Positions 54,061 through 62,849 of a DNA stretch of 64,000 nucleotides are shown one piece after another. The notes under the pieces were generated by a model, which searched no databases, was not told the origin of the DNA, and was given only the letters and a program-made list of their open reading frames with translations. How positions within the stretch are numbered: position 1 is the first letter of the stretch; every line of letters begins with the position of its first letter. Source of the DNA: CAZYFH01 sp965197395 (GTDB lineage Bacteria; Acidobacteriota; Vicinamibacteria; Vicinamibacterales; UBA8438); contig CBDANB010000005.1 in the NCBI GenBank assembly GCA_965197395.1, positions 124,001 to 188,000 on the forward strand, in the 5' to 3' direction. A program made the position numbers and the translations under genes.

Positions 54061-54287
54061 TTATTATCCTGGTCCAAGACTGGCTCCAGGAACTCACCCA
54101 GCGGGTGGCCGCAAACTGACAGCTCAGGATCATCTCTTGGCTCCGCCAGCCTTGCTTCTGCCGTCGCGTCAGAGACGTGTTCGTAGGTGAGTTTCGCCGC
54201 GAAATTGGCGCGTCCGAGACACGACCTCAGGTGAGGGTACGGTAACCATGTCGGGGCGGGTTCATCTATGGGAAGTTCAAAACTCAT
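54061..54287 (-). pseudogene. Small hypothetical gene split by the ISL3 unit
   Basis: ATG 54287: SFELPIDEPAPTWLPYPHLR, then FAAKLTYEHVSDATAEARLA, ending at DQDNK where the target duplication starts. After removing the ISL3 unit, the frame continues at 52025 as QSNETDREVRSPTGTKS and a stop near 51970, giving about 92-98 residues. The end overlapped the methyltransferase start, so it was the first gene of that operon. Not recognised. Confidence 0.65.
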
Positions 54288-54523
54288 TTCCTGGTGCGCT
54301 CAGGCCCGAGTCGGACATCGTCGGCCAAGCGAGGTGCGGAGGCGCAGCCTCATGCTTCCGGGGACCGACCCCTCGGCCGTGAAGCATGTTCCGGTATGCG
54401 GGATGAGCCCGTGTCAGAGTTGAGGGGCAGTCAAATCTCTGCGGGCTGACAGGTCGGAGACCGCGGGGGAGGCGTTCTCGCGCGTGGGCAGCAAAACAGT
54501 TTGAGAAGGGCGAAGACGGCGAG

Positions 54524-54901
54524 TCAGTTCGCGGCGAGGGCTGCCGGCCGCCCATCGCGCAGCATCGGTTCCGGGCGATCACCCGTCAAGAAGTCCGATT
54601 TGTGACGAAGGACACGCGCACGAAACGCACCGTCGAGACCAAGGTGGCAGTTGAAGTTCAGGTGCCGGCCGAAGGTGTGCGGGATCACGACGATCATCAG
54701 CCGGATGCCGTATTTCTGGCGCGCCCACTGCTGCAGCACCTGCGCGCCCAAGACGGGGAGATCGTGCAGGAGATGCCGGTTCCGCTGGAACAACGGCCAG
54801 AGAACGTCCGGCATGGTCAGGCAGACGTGGGCGTAGGGAACGTCGGGTAGCTCTCGCCACTGGTCGCGCTGCCACGCGCGGGTCGCCTGACAACGGCCCA
54901 A
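54524..54901 (-). pseudogene. IS91-family transposase fragment
   Basis: The segment WRELPDVPYAHVCLTMPDVL, WPLFQRNRHLLHDL and VIPHTFGRHLNFNCHLGLDG matches the central part of Y2 transposases of IS91 (HVVFTLP..LW, HTFGRxLNFHxHxH). The HUH-like His pair is altered (NCHLGL), and both the N-terminal zinc region and the C-terminal Tyr pair are missing. Confidence 0.75.
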
Positions 54902-55147
54902 GAAACGGTCAGTCTCCCTGCGCCTACCTTACCCCGGCTCGTCGATCTGCATGCTGCTGCGGCTTATCTCGGCCTTTCGTTTTGGACTATTCGCGACTAT
55001 GTGCAACAGGGGCTGATTCCCACAGTCGAGTTGCCCGCATTGAGCCCGCGCGAGGGTGAGCGGCGTCGTGAAGGGTTGCGTAGGGTGCTGGTCGACCTGC
55101 GGGACCTCGACGCCTTCATCGACAGCCGGAAACGCCGAGCGGTGTGA
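54887..55147 (+). CDS. Excisionase-like HTH protein, start uncertain
   Basis: A frame without a clear ATG/GTG reads PRLVDLHAAAAYLGLSFWTI, RDYVQQGLIPTVELP and LVDLRDLDAFIDSRKRRAV-stop. This is an HTH_17/MerR-like fold used by excisionases and plasmid regulators: domain start (D-HAAA-YLGLS--TIR-YV-QGLIP), wing, and DLDAFI ending. It lies 196 bp upstream of an integrase, the usual place for xis. CTG 54887 is the earliest possible start; the 5' end overlaps the IS91 fragment, so it may be truncated. Confidence 0.6.
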   Translation: MTTAQETVSLPAPTLPRLVDLHAAAAYLGLSFWTIRDYVQQGLIPTVELPALSPREGERRREGLRRVLVDLRDLDAFIDSRKRRAV

Positions 55148-55990
55148 GCAGTCGGGCAAACGCAAAGGAGGGGGAGTCCTGCGCGGGATGCGAACGAGAC
55201 AGTGTTTATGGGCTGCGAATCGCAGCGGTGTGCCCACGGTGTGCCCGCGACGGTCGGTGGTTGCGTCGATGCCATTGAAATCCTGGTTGGGGCGGGGTAT
55301 GGATCGTCTGCCACCTCGCTGAACGACAGAAAGGAGGGTGGAGTGGGAACACTCTACAAGCGCCGCAAGCGAGGGCCGGACGGCACGATGAAGGAGTTCC
55401 CGACGTGGTGGATCAAGTATCACGTCAATGGCCGTTCGGTGCGGGAATCAACGGGAACGACGAAGGTGACCGTCGCGCGACGCATGCTCCGTGACCGTGA
55501 GGGCTGTGTCGAGCGGGGGATACCGGTCAATCCGAAGGCGAATCGGATCACGTTCGAGGAAGCCGCTCAGAACATGCTGGATGAATATCGAGCAAACGGG
55601 AGGCGCAGCTTCGGGGAGGCGGAGCGAAGAATCCGTTTGCACTTGGAACCGGTCTTCAGGGGCCGACGCTTGGGAGGCATCACGACCGACCGGCTAAGGG
55701 CGTTCGTGGGAGTCCGTCAGACTGCCGGTGCCGCGAACGGTAAGATCAACCGGGAACTGTCGGTGTTACGGCGGATGTTCTCTCTGGCGCAGCAGGACGG
55801 CCTGGTCACGACTCGGCCGCATTTTCCGATGCTTCGAGAGAACAACGTCAGAGTGGGGTTCTTCGAGCACGACCAGTATCTCGCCGTCATCCAGCATCTG
55901 CCCGAGGAGTTGCGACCGGTCGTCACCTTCGCCTACTACACAGGTTGGCGGATTCAGAGTGAGGTCCTGCCAATCCAGTGGCGACAGGTG

Positions 55991-56111
55991 CGGACGGGGG
56001 CGGGTCCTGCCGTTCGGCGAGCTACAGGAGTTGCACTCTGCGCTGGAGGAGCAGATGCGTCTCAGACAGGATCTGAGTCGGCGTGGTGTCATCTGTCCGT
56101 GGGTCTTCAAT
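55991..56111 (+). repeat. 121-bp direct repeat, inserted copy
   Basis: Identical to 56160-56280, offset 169 bp. The flanks of this copy rejoin perfectly (CAGGT then GGACATGAGGG) if it is removed, so this copy is the new one. Confidence 0.92.
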
Positions 56112-56159
56112 GGACATGAGGGCGTGCATCGTGAGACTCGATGTCGGTACCACAAAGAA

Positions 56160-56280
56160 CGGACGGGGGCGGGTCCTGCCGTTCGGCGAGCTACAGGAGT
56201 TGCACTCTGCGCTGGAGGAGCAGATGCGTCTCAGACAGGATCTGAGTCGGCGTGGTGTCATCTGTCCGTGGGTCTTCAAT
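56160..56280 (+). repeat. 121-bp direct repeat, original copy
   Basis: It lies in frame between the integrase segments DVGTTKN and NRDGKPIRSF and encodes GRVLPFGELQELHSALEEQM; therefore it is the native copy. Confidence 0.9.
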
Positions 56281-56606
56281 CGCGACGGAAAGCCGATCCG
56301 GAGCTTCAAGGCAGCGTGGGAAGTCGCCTGTCGGGCCGCCGGGTGTCCAGGGCAGATACCCCACGACCTGCGACGAACCGCCGTGCGGAACTTCGAGCGA
56401 GCCGGCGTGCCGCGGAGCATCGCGATGCAGATCACTGGGCACAAGACCGAGTCGGTCTATCGGCGATACGACATCGTCGATGAGGCCGATATCGTTGAGG
56501 GGCTTAGACGTTTGGAACATCATGGGCACACTCTTGGGCACACTCCCACCAAAAAGGCCAATTCTGGCAAGTGACCAAGCGTGTAAGTGACTGATTCTAA
56601 AGACAT

Positions 56607-56692
56607 GCCGAGGTGGCGAAACTGGCAGACGCACAGGACTTAAAATTCTGTGGAGCGCAAGCTCCGTGTGGGTTCGATCCCCACCCTCGGCA
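56607..56692 (+). tRNA. tRNA-Leu (anticodon UAA)
   Basis: Acceptor stem GCCGAGG/CCTCGGC pairs fully, D-arm TGGCGAAACTGGCAGACGCA, anticodon stem CAGGA/TTCTG with loop CTTAAAA (anticodon TAA), long variable arm GGAGC-GCAA-GCTCC, T-arm GTGGG-TTCGATC-CCCAC, discriminator A. CC follows but the third base is C, so CCA is added after transcription. It is the only complete tRNA in the window; the broken integrase and excisionase-like gene lie on its 5' side. Confidence 0.96.
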
Positions 56693-57045
56693 CCCCTTCT
56701 TCAACGGCTCAATGTTTATGGGACTTCCTGCGCCGTCTGGGATGAAAAAGCTAACGGATAGCTAACGAACTCTCGGCGGCCCGTCCCGCGGGGACGCTGG
56801 TGTTCGGGTCTAAGGGGACTTGGTGGGCGACGAGCGCGACCGCCATCCTGGCCGCCTCGGGAGACCGCGATGCTCTCGTCTCGAACCAGGAGGCGGCGAC
56901 ATGTCACTTGACGAGATGGGCGCCCTGGCCTAGATTCACGTACGGCGTTGATCGGGACCTCGTGATTACGCGCACCTAGCATCCTGGGGCTGCGTTCCCA
57001 GGGCAAGGGCACGCGGGCGTGACTGTCTCAGCGTTGGAGGCTGCG
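56693..57045. other. Intergenic region, no gene seen
   Basis: 353 bp between tRNA-Leu and the DUF1592 cluster. Short frames exist but have no domain. A GGAGG 8 bp before ATG 57046 is the ribosome-binding site of the next gene; no clear promoter was recognised. Confidence 0.4.
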
Positions 57046-59568
57046 ATGAGGCGATCTTCGAGGAGGCGCTCGGTGGCCCTTTCCATAGCCGGCGCGCTGG
57101 CGCTGGCGCTGGTGACGCTTGCCGAACTGCATGGAGCGGGCCTGCAGCAGCAAGGCTCCGGCGCGGTGGTATCTGCGGGGGCCTCGCAGCGCGTGCTGCT
57201 CGACCGGTACTGCGTCACCTGCCACAACGAGACGCTGAAGACCGCCGGCTTGACGCTGGACACCCTCGACGTCGAGCATGTGGCGGCCCGGGCGGAGGTG
57301 TGGGAAAAGGTCGTGCGGAAGCTCCGGGGCGGCCTCATGCCACCGGTGGGCCGGCCGCGTCCTGATCGGCGTGCGTACGACGACTTTGCGAGAGGGCTCG
57401 AGGCCAAGCTCGACCACGCCGCAGCGGTCGACCCAAATCCCGGTCAGTCAGAGGCGCTCCATCGCCTGAACCGAACTGAGTACGCGAACGCGATTCGCGA
57501 CCTGCTCTCACTGGAAATCGATGCTGCGGAGTTGCTTCCGGCCGACGATGCGAGCTACGGGTTTGACAATATCGCGTCCTCCCTCCGGATGTCTCCAACA
57601 CTCCTCGACCGCTATCTGTCCGCAGCGCGCAAGATCAGTCGCGCCGCCGTCGGGAGTTCGGCAGTGCCGCCCAGTACCAAGGTCTATCGTGTGCCGGCGG
57701 ACCTCTCGCAGGAACGGCACCTCGAGGGGTTGCCGTTCGGCACGCGCGGCGGCACGCTGGTCCGGCACCAGTTTCCGACGGATGGCGAATACGTCATTCA
57801 GGTGAAGCTGGCGCTGGACGTTCTCGACAACATTCCGAGATACGACGAATCGCACCAGCTGGAGATTACGCTTGATGGTGAGCCGGTCGAACGGTTTACG
57901 TTACTGGCCGAGCCGGACCCCGAAGACATCGACGAGAAGCAGCCCGGACTCAACGCCATCAACCTGGCTGGCCAGCGGCGGCACCTCCACGCGAACTGGC
58001 GCGTGCGCCTCGCCGTCAAGGCAGGTGCGCATGACGTCGCCGCGGCGTTTCTCGAGAAGGCGCCGGTCCTGACCGAAGCCACGCGGACGGGTACGGCACG
58101 TCCGCTGCGTGTTGCAGTGAAGGAGCCATTTGCGCGGCCATACGCAGGAGGATTCAGCGAGGAGACACGGTCGGGTCCCTACCTCGCGAGTCTCACCGTG
58201 ACGGGGCCGTTCCTGTCCCGCGGGGCGGGCGACACGCCGAGTCGCCGACGGATCTTCATGTGTACGCCGGTCGCCGCCAACGGCGACGTGCCCTGCGCGG
58301 AGAAGATTCTCTCGACGTTGGCGCGGCGCGCCTATCGGCGGCCGCCACGCGAGGAGGAGCTGGAACGCCTGCTGGCCGAGTACCGGGACGGCCGGAACGC
58401 GGCGGGGTTCGACGCGGGGATCGAGTCCGCGCTGCGGCAGCTGCTCGTCGAGCCAGCCTTTCTGTTTCGCCTCGAACGCGACCCGCACGACATCGCGCCA
58501 GACACGACCTACCGCATCACCGATCTGGAGTTGGCCTCCCGCCTGTCGTTTTTCCTCTGGAGCAGCATCCCGGATGACGAGCTCCTCGACGTGGCGGAAC
58601 GCGGCCAGCTGAGCGACCCCGCGGTGCTGGACCAGCAGGTGCGGCGGATGTTGGCGGATCGCCGGTCGCATGCCTTCGTCACGAATCTCACTGGCCAATG
58701 GTTGTACCTGCGGAATGTGCCGGAGGTGACGCCGGATCTCCGACGATTCCCTGATTTCGACGAGAACCTGCGGCGCGCCATGCGGCGCGAGACGGAGCTC
58801 TTTTTCGAGAGCATCCTCCAGGAGAACCGGAGCGTGCTGGAGCTCCTGACGGCGGACTATACGTTTGTCAACGAACGGCTGGCACGGCACTATGGGATTC
58901 CGTCGGTCAAGGGCAGCCACTTCCGCCGGGTGACCCTGAGCGACACCAGCCGGCGCGGGCTGCTCGGCCACGGGAGCATTCTGGCGGCGACGTCGTATTC
59001 CCACCGGACGTCCCCCGTGGTCCGGGGTAAGTGGATTCTGGAGAACCTGCTGGGCACTCCGCCGCCACCACCACCCGCGGACGTGCCGGACCTGAAAGAC
59101 GACGACGCCGAGGGCACGGTGCTGTCGATGCGGGACCGGATGGTCCAGCATCGGGCGAATCCGGTGTGCGCGAGCTGCCATGCCATGATGGATCCGCTCG
59201 GCCTGGCGCTCGAAAACTTCGACGCGGTCGGACGATGGCGCACGCGCAGCGAAGCGTTCACACCGATTGACGCCTCGGGCACGATGCTGGATGGCTCGAC
59301 CTTCGAGGGCGTGGACGGGCTGCGGGAGGCGTTGCTGAGCCGGTCCGACCTGTTCGTTACGACATTGACCGAGAAGCTGTTGACGTATGCCTTGGGGCGG
59401 GGGTTGGCATATTACGATGCGCCGGCGGTACGAGAAATCGTGCGGACGGCGGGCGCCGAGGACCACCGCTTTCAAGCATTGCTGATGGGCCTTGTGAAAA
59501 GCGTCCCGTTTCAGATGCGCCGCTCGAGCGGGTCGGCGGCCGCGTCGGCGGTGGCGTCGGTGCGGTAG
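57046..59568 (+). CDS. DUF1587/1595/1592/1588/1585 secreted heme protein
   Basis: 840 residues from ATG 57046, chosen for its GGAGG and a good signal peptide (RRSVALSIAGALALALVTLA). Domains in order: c-type heme motif YCVTCH, DUF1587 (LHRLNRTEYANAIRDLLSLE), DUF1595 (LARRAYRRPPREEELERLL), DUF1592 (LASRLSFFLWSSIPDDELLD), DUF1588 (SYSHRTSPVVRGKWILENLL with a second motif CASCH) and DUF1585 (LTEKLLTYALGRGLAYYD). Two heme sites suggest electron transfer in the periplasm; the substrate is unknown. It is followed after 42 bp by its usual partner DUF1552. Confidence 0.92.
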   Translation: MRRSSRRRSVALSIAGALALALVTLAELHGAGLQQQGSGAVVSAGASQRVLLDRYCVTCHNETLKTAGLTLDTLDVEHVAARAEVWEKVVRKLRGGLMPPVGRPRPDRRAYDDFARGLEAKLDHAAAVDPNPGQSEALHRLNRTEYANAIRDLLSLEIDAAELLPADDASYGFDNIASSLRMSPTLLDRYLSAARKISRAAVGSSAVPPSTKVYRVPADLSQERHLEGLPFGTRGGTLVRHQFPTDGEYVIQVKLALDVLDNIPRYDESHQLEITLDGEPVERFTLLAEPDPEDIDEKQPGLNAINLAGQRRHLHANWRVRLAVKAGAHDVAAAFLEKAPVLTEATRTGTARPLRVAVKEPFARPYAGGFSEETRSGPYLASLTVTGPFLSRGAGDTPSRRRIFMCTPVAANGDVPCAEKILSTLARRAYRRPPREEELERLLAEYRDGRNAAGFDAGIESALRQLLVEPAFLFRLERDPHDIAPDTTYRITDLELASRLSFFLWSSIPDDELLDVAERGQLSDPAVLDQQVRRMLADRRSHAFVTNLTGQWLYLRNVPEVTPDLRRFPDFDENLRRAMRRETELFFESILQENRSVLELLTADYTFVNERLARHYGIPSVKGSHFRRVTLSDTSRRGLLGHGSILAATSYSHRTSPVVRGKWILENLLGTPPPPPPADVPDLKDDDAEGTVLSMRDRMVQHRANPVCASCHAMMDPLGLALENFDAVGRWRTRSEAFTPIDASGTMLDGSTFEGVDGLREALLSRSDLFVTTLTEKLLTYALGRGLAYYDAPAVREIVRTAGAEDHRFQALLMGLVKSVPFQMRRSSGSAAASAVASVR

Positions 59569-59610
59569 CCGGGGCAGGGGGCGGCCGGGATCGGGAGGGA
59601 GCTCGCAGTC

Positions 59611-60963
59611 ATGATCATCACGAAGAAAACGCTCTCACGGCGAACGGTCCTGCGCGGGCTGGGTGCGACGGTGGCGCTGCCGCTGCTGGACGCAATGGTG
59701 CCGCCGCTCACGGCGTTGGCGCGGACGGCGGCGACGCCGGCGCGGCGGCTCGGGTTCTTCTACATCCCGAACGGGGTGTCGATGAACGCGGCGGTGAATA
59801 ATTGGAAGCCCGTCGGCGAGGGCGCGGACTTCGAATTGTCGCCCATTTTGACGCCGCTCTCGCCCCTTCGGGACCACGTCACGATTGTGAGCGGTCTCGC
59901 GCAGCGGCAGGCGGAGGCGCTCGGTGATGGCGGCGGCGAGCACTCGCGGGCGAGCGCCGGCTGGTTGAGTGGCGTCCACGCGAAGCGGGCGCAAGGGGCG
60001 GATATACGAGCCGGGACGACGGTCGATCAGATCGCGGCGGCCGAGCTCGGGAGGGGTACCCGGTTGCCCTCGCTCGAGCTGGCGGTCGACAAAGCCGATA
60101 TGGTCGGCAATTGCGACAACGGCTACGACTGCGCCTACCTCAACACCGTTTCGTGGAAGACGCCCACGACCCCGCTTCCGACCGAGAGCCACCCGGCGGT
60201 GGTCTTTGAGCGTCTCTTTGGCGATGGGGGCACCGCGTTCCAGCGGCGCGCGGAAGTGCGGAAGGATCGGAGTATTCTCGATGCCGTGACCGAGGACCTC
60301 GCTGCCCTGCAGCGGATGGTGGGGGGCGCCGACCGCGCCAGAGTCGATGAATATCTCGAGACGGTCCGAGAAATCGAGCGACGGTTGCAGCTGACGGACC
60401 AGGCCGCCGACGAGCTGCCACCGTTCGACCGCCCCACGGGTATTCCAGAGGACTTTGGTGAGCATGTGAAATTGTTGTTCGACCTGCAATGGTTGGCGTA
60501 CCAGGCGGACGTCACGCGCGTCACGACCTTCATGCTCGGCCGAGAATTGGGGGGACGTTCGTACCCCGAACTCGGCGTGCCGGTGAATCATCACGGCCTC
60601 TCACACCATGGGGATGAACCGGACAACCTCGCGAAGTTGGCAAAAGTCAACGCGTATCATGTGCAGCTGTTTGCCTATTTTCTCGAGAAGCTCCGGTCGA
60701 CGCCTGACGGGGACGGCAGCCTGTTGGATCACGTCGTGCTCCTGTACGGCGCGGGGATCGGCAATCCGAACGCACACGCTCACACGGATCTCCCCCTCGC
60801 GTTGGTGGGAGGCACCCGGCAGAAACGAGGTCGGCACCTCCAGTATCCAGAGACCCCGCTGACGAATCTGCTGTTGGCCATGCTGGACAAGGTCGGTGTT
60901 CGCGTGGACCAGTTCGGCGACAGCACAGGACGGCTTGAACTCGAACCACTCTCGGGCGTCTAG
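59611..60963 (+). CDS. DUF1552 protein, Tat-exported
   Basis: 450 residues. A twin-arginine signal (TLSRRTVLRGLGATVALPLL) is followed by a DUF1552 body: RRLGFFYIPNGVSMNAAVNN, GGEHSRASAGWLSGVHAKRA, CDNGYDCAYLNTVSWK, and VVLLYGAGIGNPNAHAHTDL. The fold is related to the alkaline-phosphatase/DUF1501 group, but metal ligands are not obvious. The gene always accompanies DUF1592 proteins in Planctomycetes and Acidobacteria; its role is unknown. Tat export implies folding, perhaps with a cofactor, before secretion. Confidence 0.9.
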   Translation: MIITKKTLSRRTVLRGLGATVALPLLDAMVPPLTALARTAATPARRLGFFYIPNGVSMNAAVNNWKPVGEGADFELSPILTPLSPLRDHVTIVSGLAQRQAEALGDGGGEHSRASAGWLSGVHAKRAQGADIRAGTTVDQIAAAELGRGTRLPSLELAVDKADMVGNCDNGYDCAYLNTVSWKTPTTPLPTESHPAVVFERLFGDGGTAFQRRAEVRKDRSILDAVTEDLAALQRMVGGADRARVDEYLETVREIERRLQLTDQAADELPPFDRPTGIPEDFGEHVKLLFDLQWLAYQADVTRVTTFMLGRELGGRSYPELGVPVNHHGLSHHGDEPDNLAKLAKVNAYHVQLFAYFLEKLRSTPDGDGSLLDHVVLLYGAGIGNPNAHAHTDLPLALVGGTRQKRGRHLQYPETPLTNLLLAMLDKVGVRVDQFGDSTGRLELEPLSGV

Positions 60964-61065
60964 GACGACGACCGGACGATACACGCCTGTTCTCGCGACC
61001 GGAGGGTCATGCCGCCGGCATTCCGTGTGCAGGCGGTAAGCATCGACAGAGTAGAGGGGCTGACG

Positions 61066-62505
61066 ATGTGGACACAGGGTGTGGGCCGGTGGACCGTGCC
61101 GCTATTGGCAGTCATCTGTTTGGGTGCCGCCGCGCGCGAGGTGCCGCTCGTGGAGGCCGTCAAGAATGGCTCCACGGAGGCAGTCCGCGCGCTGCTGGAC
61201 CAGCGGGTCGACGTGAATGCAGCTGAGGCGGACGGAACAACAGCCCTCCATTGGGCGGTGCAAGGGGAGGCGACCGCCCTCGTCGGTGTGCTGATCGACG
61301 CCGGCGCCAACGTCACGGCCGCCAACCGCTATGGGGTCACGCCGCTGTCGCTCGCCTGTCTCACCGGGAATGCGGCCATCATCGCGCAGTTGCTGGGAGC
61401 TGGCGCGGACGCAAACGCGGTCAGAACGGGCGGCCACACAGCGCTCATGACGGCCGCGCGTACGGGGAACGTCGCCGCCGTCGAGGTCCTCGTGGCCCAC
61501 GGCGCGGACGTGCACGCCAAGGACGACTCGCTCGGCCAGACGGCGTTGATGTGGGCGGCCGCCGAGAACAACGTGGGGGTCGTGGACACGCTGGTCCAGG
61601 CGGGCGCAGACGTTCGTGCGCGCACCAAGTACGGCTTCACCGCCTTCCTGTTTGCTGTCCGCGCGGGACGCATCGAGGCGGCGACCGCCTTGCTGGCAGC
61701 TGGCGCGGACGTGAACGAGGCCCTGTCGAACGGCATCACGGCATTGCTGCTCGCGATTACGAACGCGAAGTATGAGCTCGCGGCCATCCTGCTGCGCGAG
61801 GGCGCCGACCCAAACGCGGACGCCGTCGGGTGGTCGGCGCTGCACCAACTCGCCTGGAGTCGCCGACCCGCTCTTGGGTTCAGTAACCCCGAGCCGGTGC
61901 ACCGGGACAATGTGGACGGTCTGGACCTCGCCAGGCAGCTGTTGACCGGTGGAGCGAACCCGAACGCCCGCATCCAGAAAGAATTGAAAGACGCCCCAAG
62001 ACCACGCTCGGGCGGGGGCACAGACGCGACGCCGTTCTTGCTCGCTGCGCGGCTCGGCGATGTCGACCTGATGCGCGTCCTCGCGGAGCACGGGGCCGAT
62101 CCGTTGCTGCCGAACGAAGACAACCGGACGCCGCTGATGGTCGCAGCGGGCGTTGGTGTCTCGCCCGCCGATCCCGGCACCGACGAGGAGGCACTCGAGG
62201 CGGTCAAATTCGTGCTGGACCTGGGCGGGGAGGTCGCGACCGCGGACACCCACGGTGACACTGCCCTCCACGGCGCGACGCGGCGAGGAGCCAACGCCAT
62301 CGTGCAGCTCCTCGCTGATCAGGGTGCCGAGCTCGATGTGGCCAATGAGAAAGGGTGGACGCCGTTGACGATCGCAGAGGGGCTCATAGACGGAGTACTC
62401 ATCGACGCCGACAGCGGCGAATACCGGCGCCAACCCCACACGGCGGCCCTTCTTCGTCAGTTATTGAACAGTCGCACACGAACCTTGCCCGACCAGCCGC
62501 GCTGA
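61066..62505 (+). CDS. Secreted ankyrin-repeat protein
   Basis: 479 residues from ATG 61066 (WTQGVGRWTVPLLAVICLGAA signal region); an upstream in-frame ATG at 61009 gives a poor N-terminus. About eleven ankyrin repeats fill residues 25-460 (for example DGTTALHWAVQGEATALVGV, GQTALMWAAAENNVGVVDTL). It resembles the protein at 2430-3986 in length, signal peptide and repeat layout (both have ALHWA and LSLAC-TGN segments). It lies 102 bp after the DUF1552 gene, probably in one operon. Confidence 0.9.
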   Translation: MWTQGVGRWTVPLLAVICLGAAAREVPLVEAVKNGSTEAVRALLDQRVDVNAAEADGTTALHWAVQGEATALVGVLIDAGANVTAANRYGVTPLSLACLTGNAAIIAQLLGAGADANAVRTGGHTALMTAARTGNVAAVEVLVAHGADVHAKDDSLGQTALMWAAAENNVGVVDTLVQAGADVRARTKYGFTAFLFAVRAGRIEAATALLAAGADVNEALSNGITALLLAITNAKYELAAILLREGADPNADAVGWSALHQLAWSRRPALGFSNPEPVHRDNVDGLDLARQLLTGGANPNARIQKELKDAPRPRSGGGTDATPFLLAARLGDVDLMRVLAEHGADPLLPNEDNRTPLMVAAGVGVSPADPGTDEEALEAVKFVLDLGGEVATADTHGDTALHGATRRGANAIVQLLADQGAELDVANEKGWTPLTIAEGLIDGVLIDADSGEYRRQPHTAALLRQLLNSRTRTLPDQPR

Positions 62506-62849
62506 GCCAGTTCTGACCGGGTACGGACAACGTCCGGCGAAGAGTAGCGTATCGGGGGACGGCTGGTCGTTCGGACAGCTTCCAGGCCCTCCTCCGCCAC
62601 ATGAACTTCCCAGAGACGCCGGCCAGCGGCTGACCCAACAACCTGTCCGTCCCCTCCTGTCCGCTCGTTGCACACAGTCTGCCCGTCGGAGGCCGTGATC
62701 AGCCCCGGCTGGTGGCATAATCAGCCCGTCCACCGCACAGGAGGGGCCATGCGCTGGTCTGCGTCGGCCAGCCATTTCGCTCAGACATTCCGCGTTCCGG
62801 CCACGCCCGTAGCGTCACCGGAGCCCTCAGAGAGAAGGAGGCCCGAGTC
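62506..62849. other. Intergenic region holding an interspersed repeat
   Basis: 344 bp without a gene. Most of it (62573-62745) is the interspersed repeat described separately. AGAGAGAAGGAGG before ATG 62850 is the ribosome-binding site of the MddA-like gene. Confidence 0.5.
62573..62745 (-). repeat. Interspersed repeat, continuous copy
   Basis: The inverse complement contains both halves found at 42150-42235 and 42853-42905: GGGCTGATTATGCCACC, GTGCAACGAGCGGACAGG, then GCTGGCCGGCGTCTCTGGG and AAGTTCATG. Here they are contiguous, so the other locus was split by the IS200 element. Confidence 0.7.

Larger units (their letters stand above)
55343..56574 (+). pseudogene. int: Tyrosine recombinase (phage-type integrase) broken by a 121-bp duplication
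   Basis: GTG 55343 after GGAGGGTGGA: an N-terminal Arm-like region (GTLYKRRKRGPDGTMKEFP), SAM-like core-binding domain (TFEEAAQNMLDEYRANG, NREL-type SVLRRMFSLAQQ), and first catalytic Arg (AYYTGWRIQSEVLPIQWRQV). At 55991 a 121-bp copy of 56160-56280 is inserted, shifting the frame. The remaining catalytic motifs (PHDLRRTAVRNFERAGVPRS, GHKTESVYRRYDI) follow in another frame to 56574. Without the insert the gene would encode about 370 residues, a normal size. It lies 32 bp from tRNA-Leu. Confidence 0.88.

Noticed and set aside
54290..54523. Possible intron or structured RNA between the split small gene and the IS91 fragment
   Set aside because: Some GC-rich pairing is visible, but no group I/II core motif, domain V or known RNA signature could be identified.
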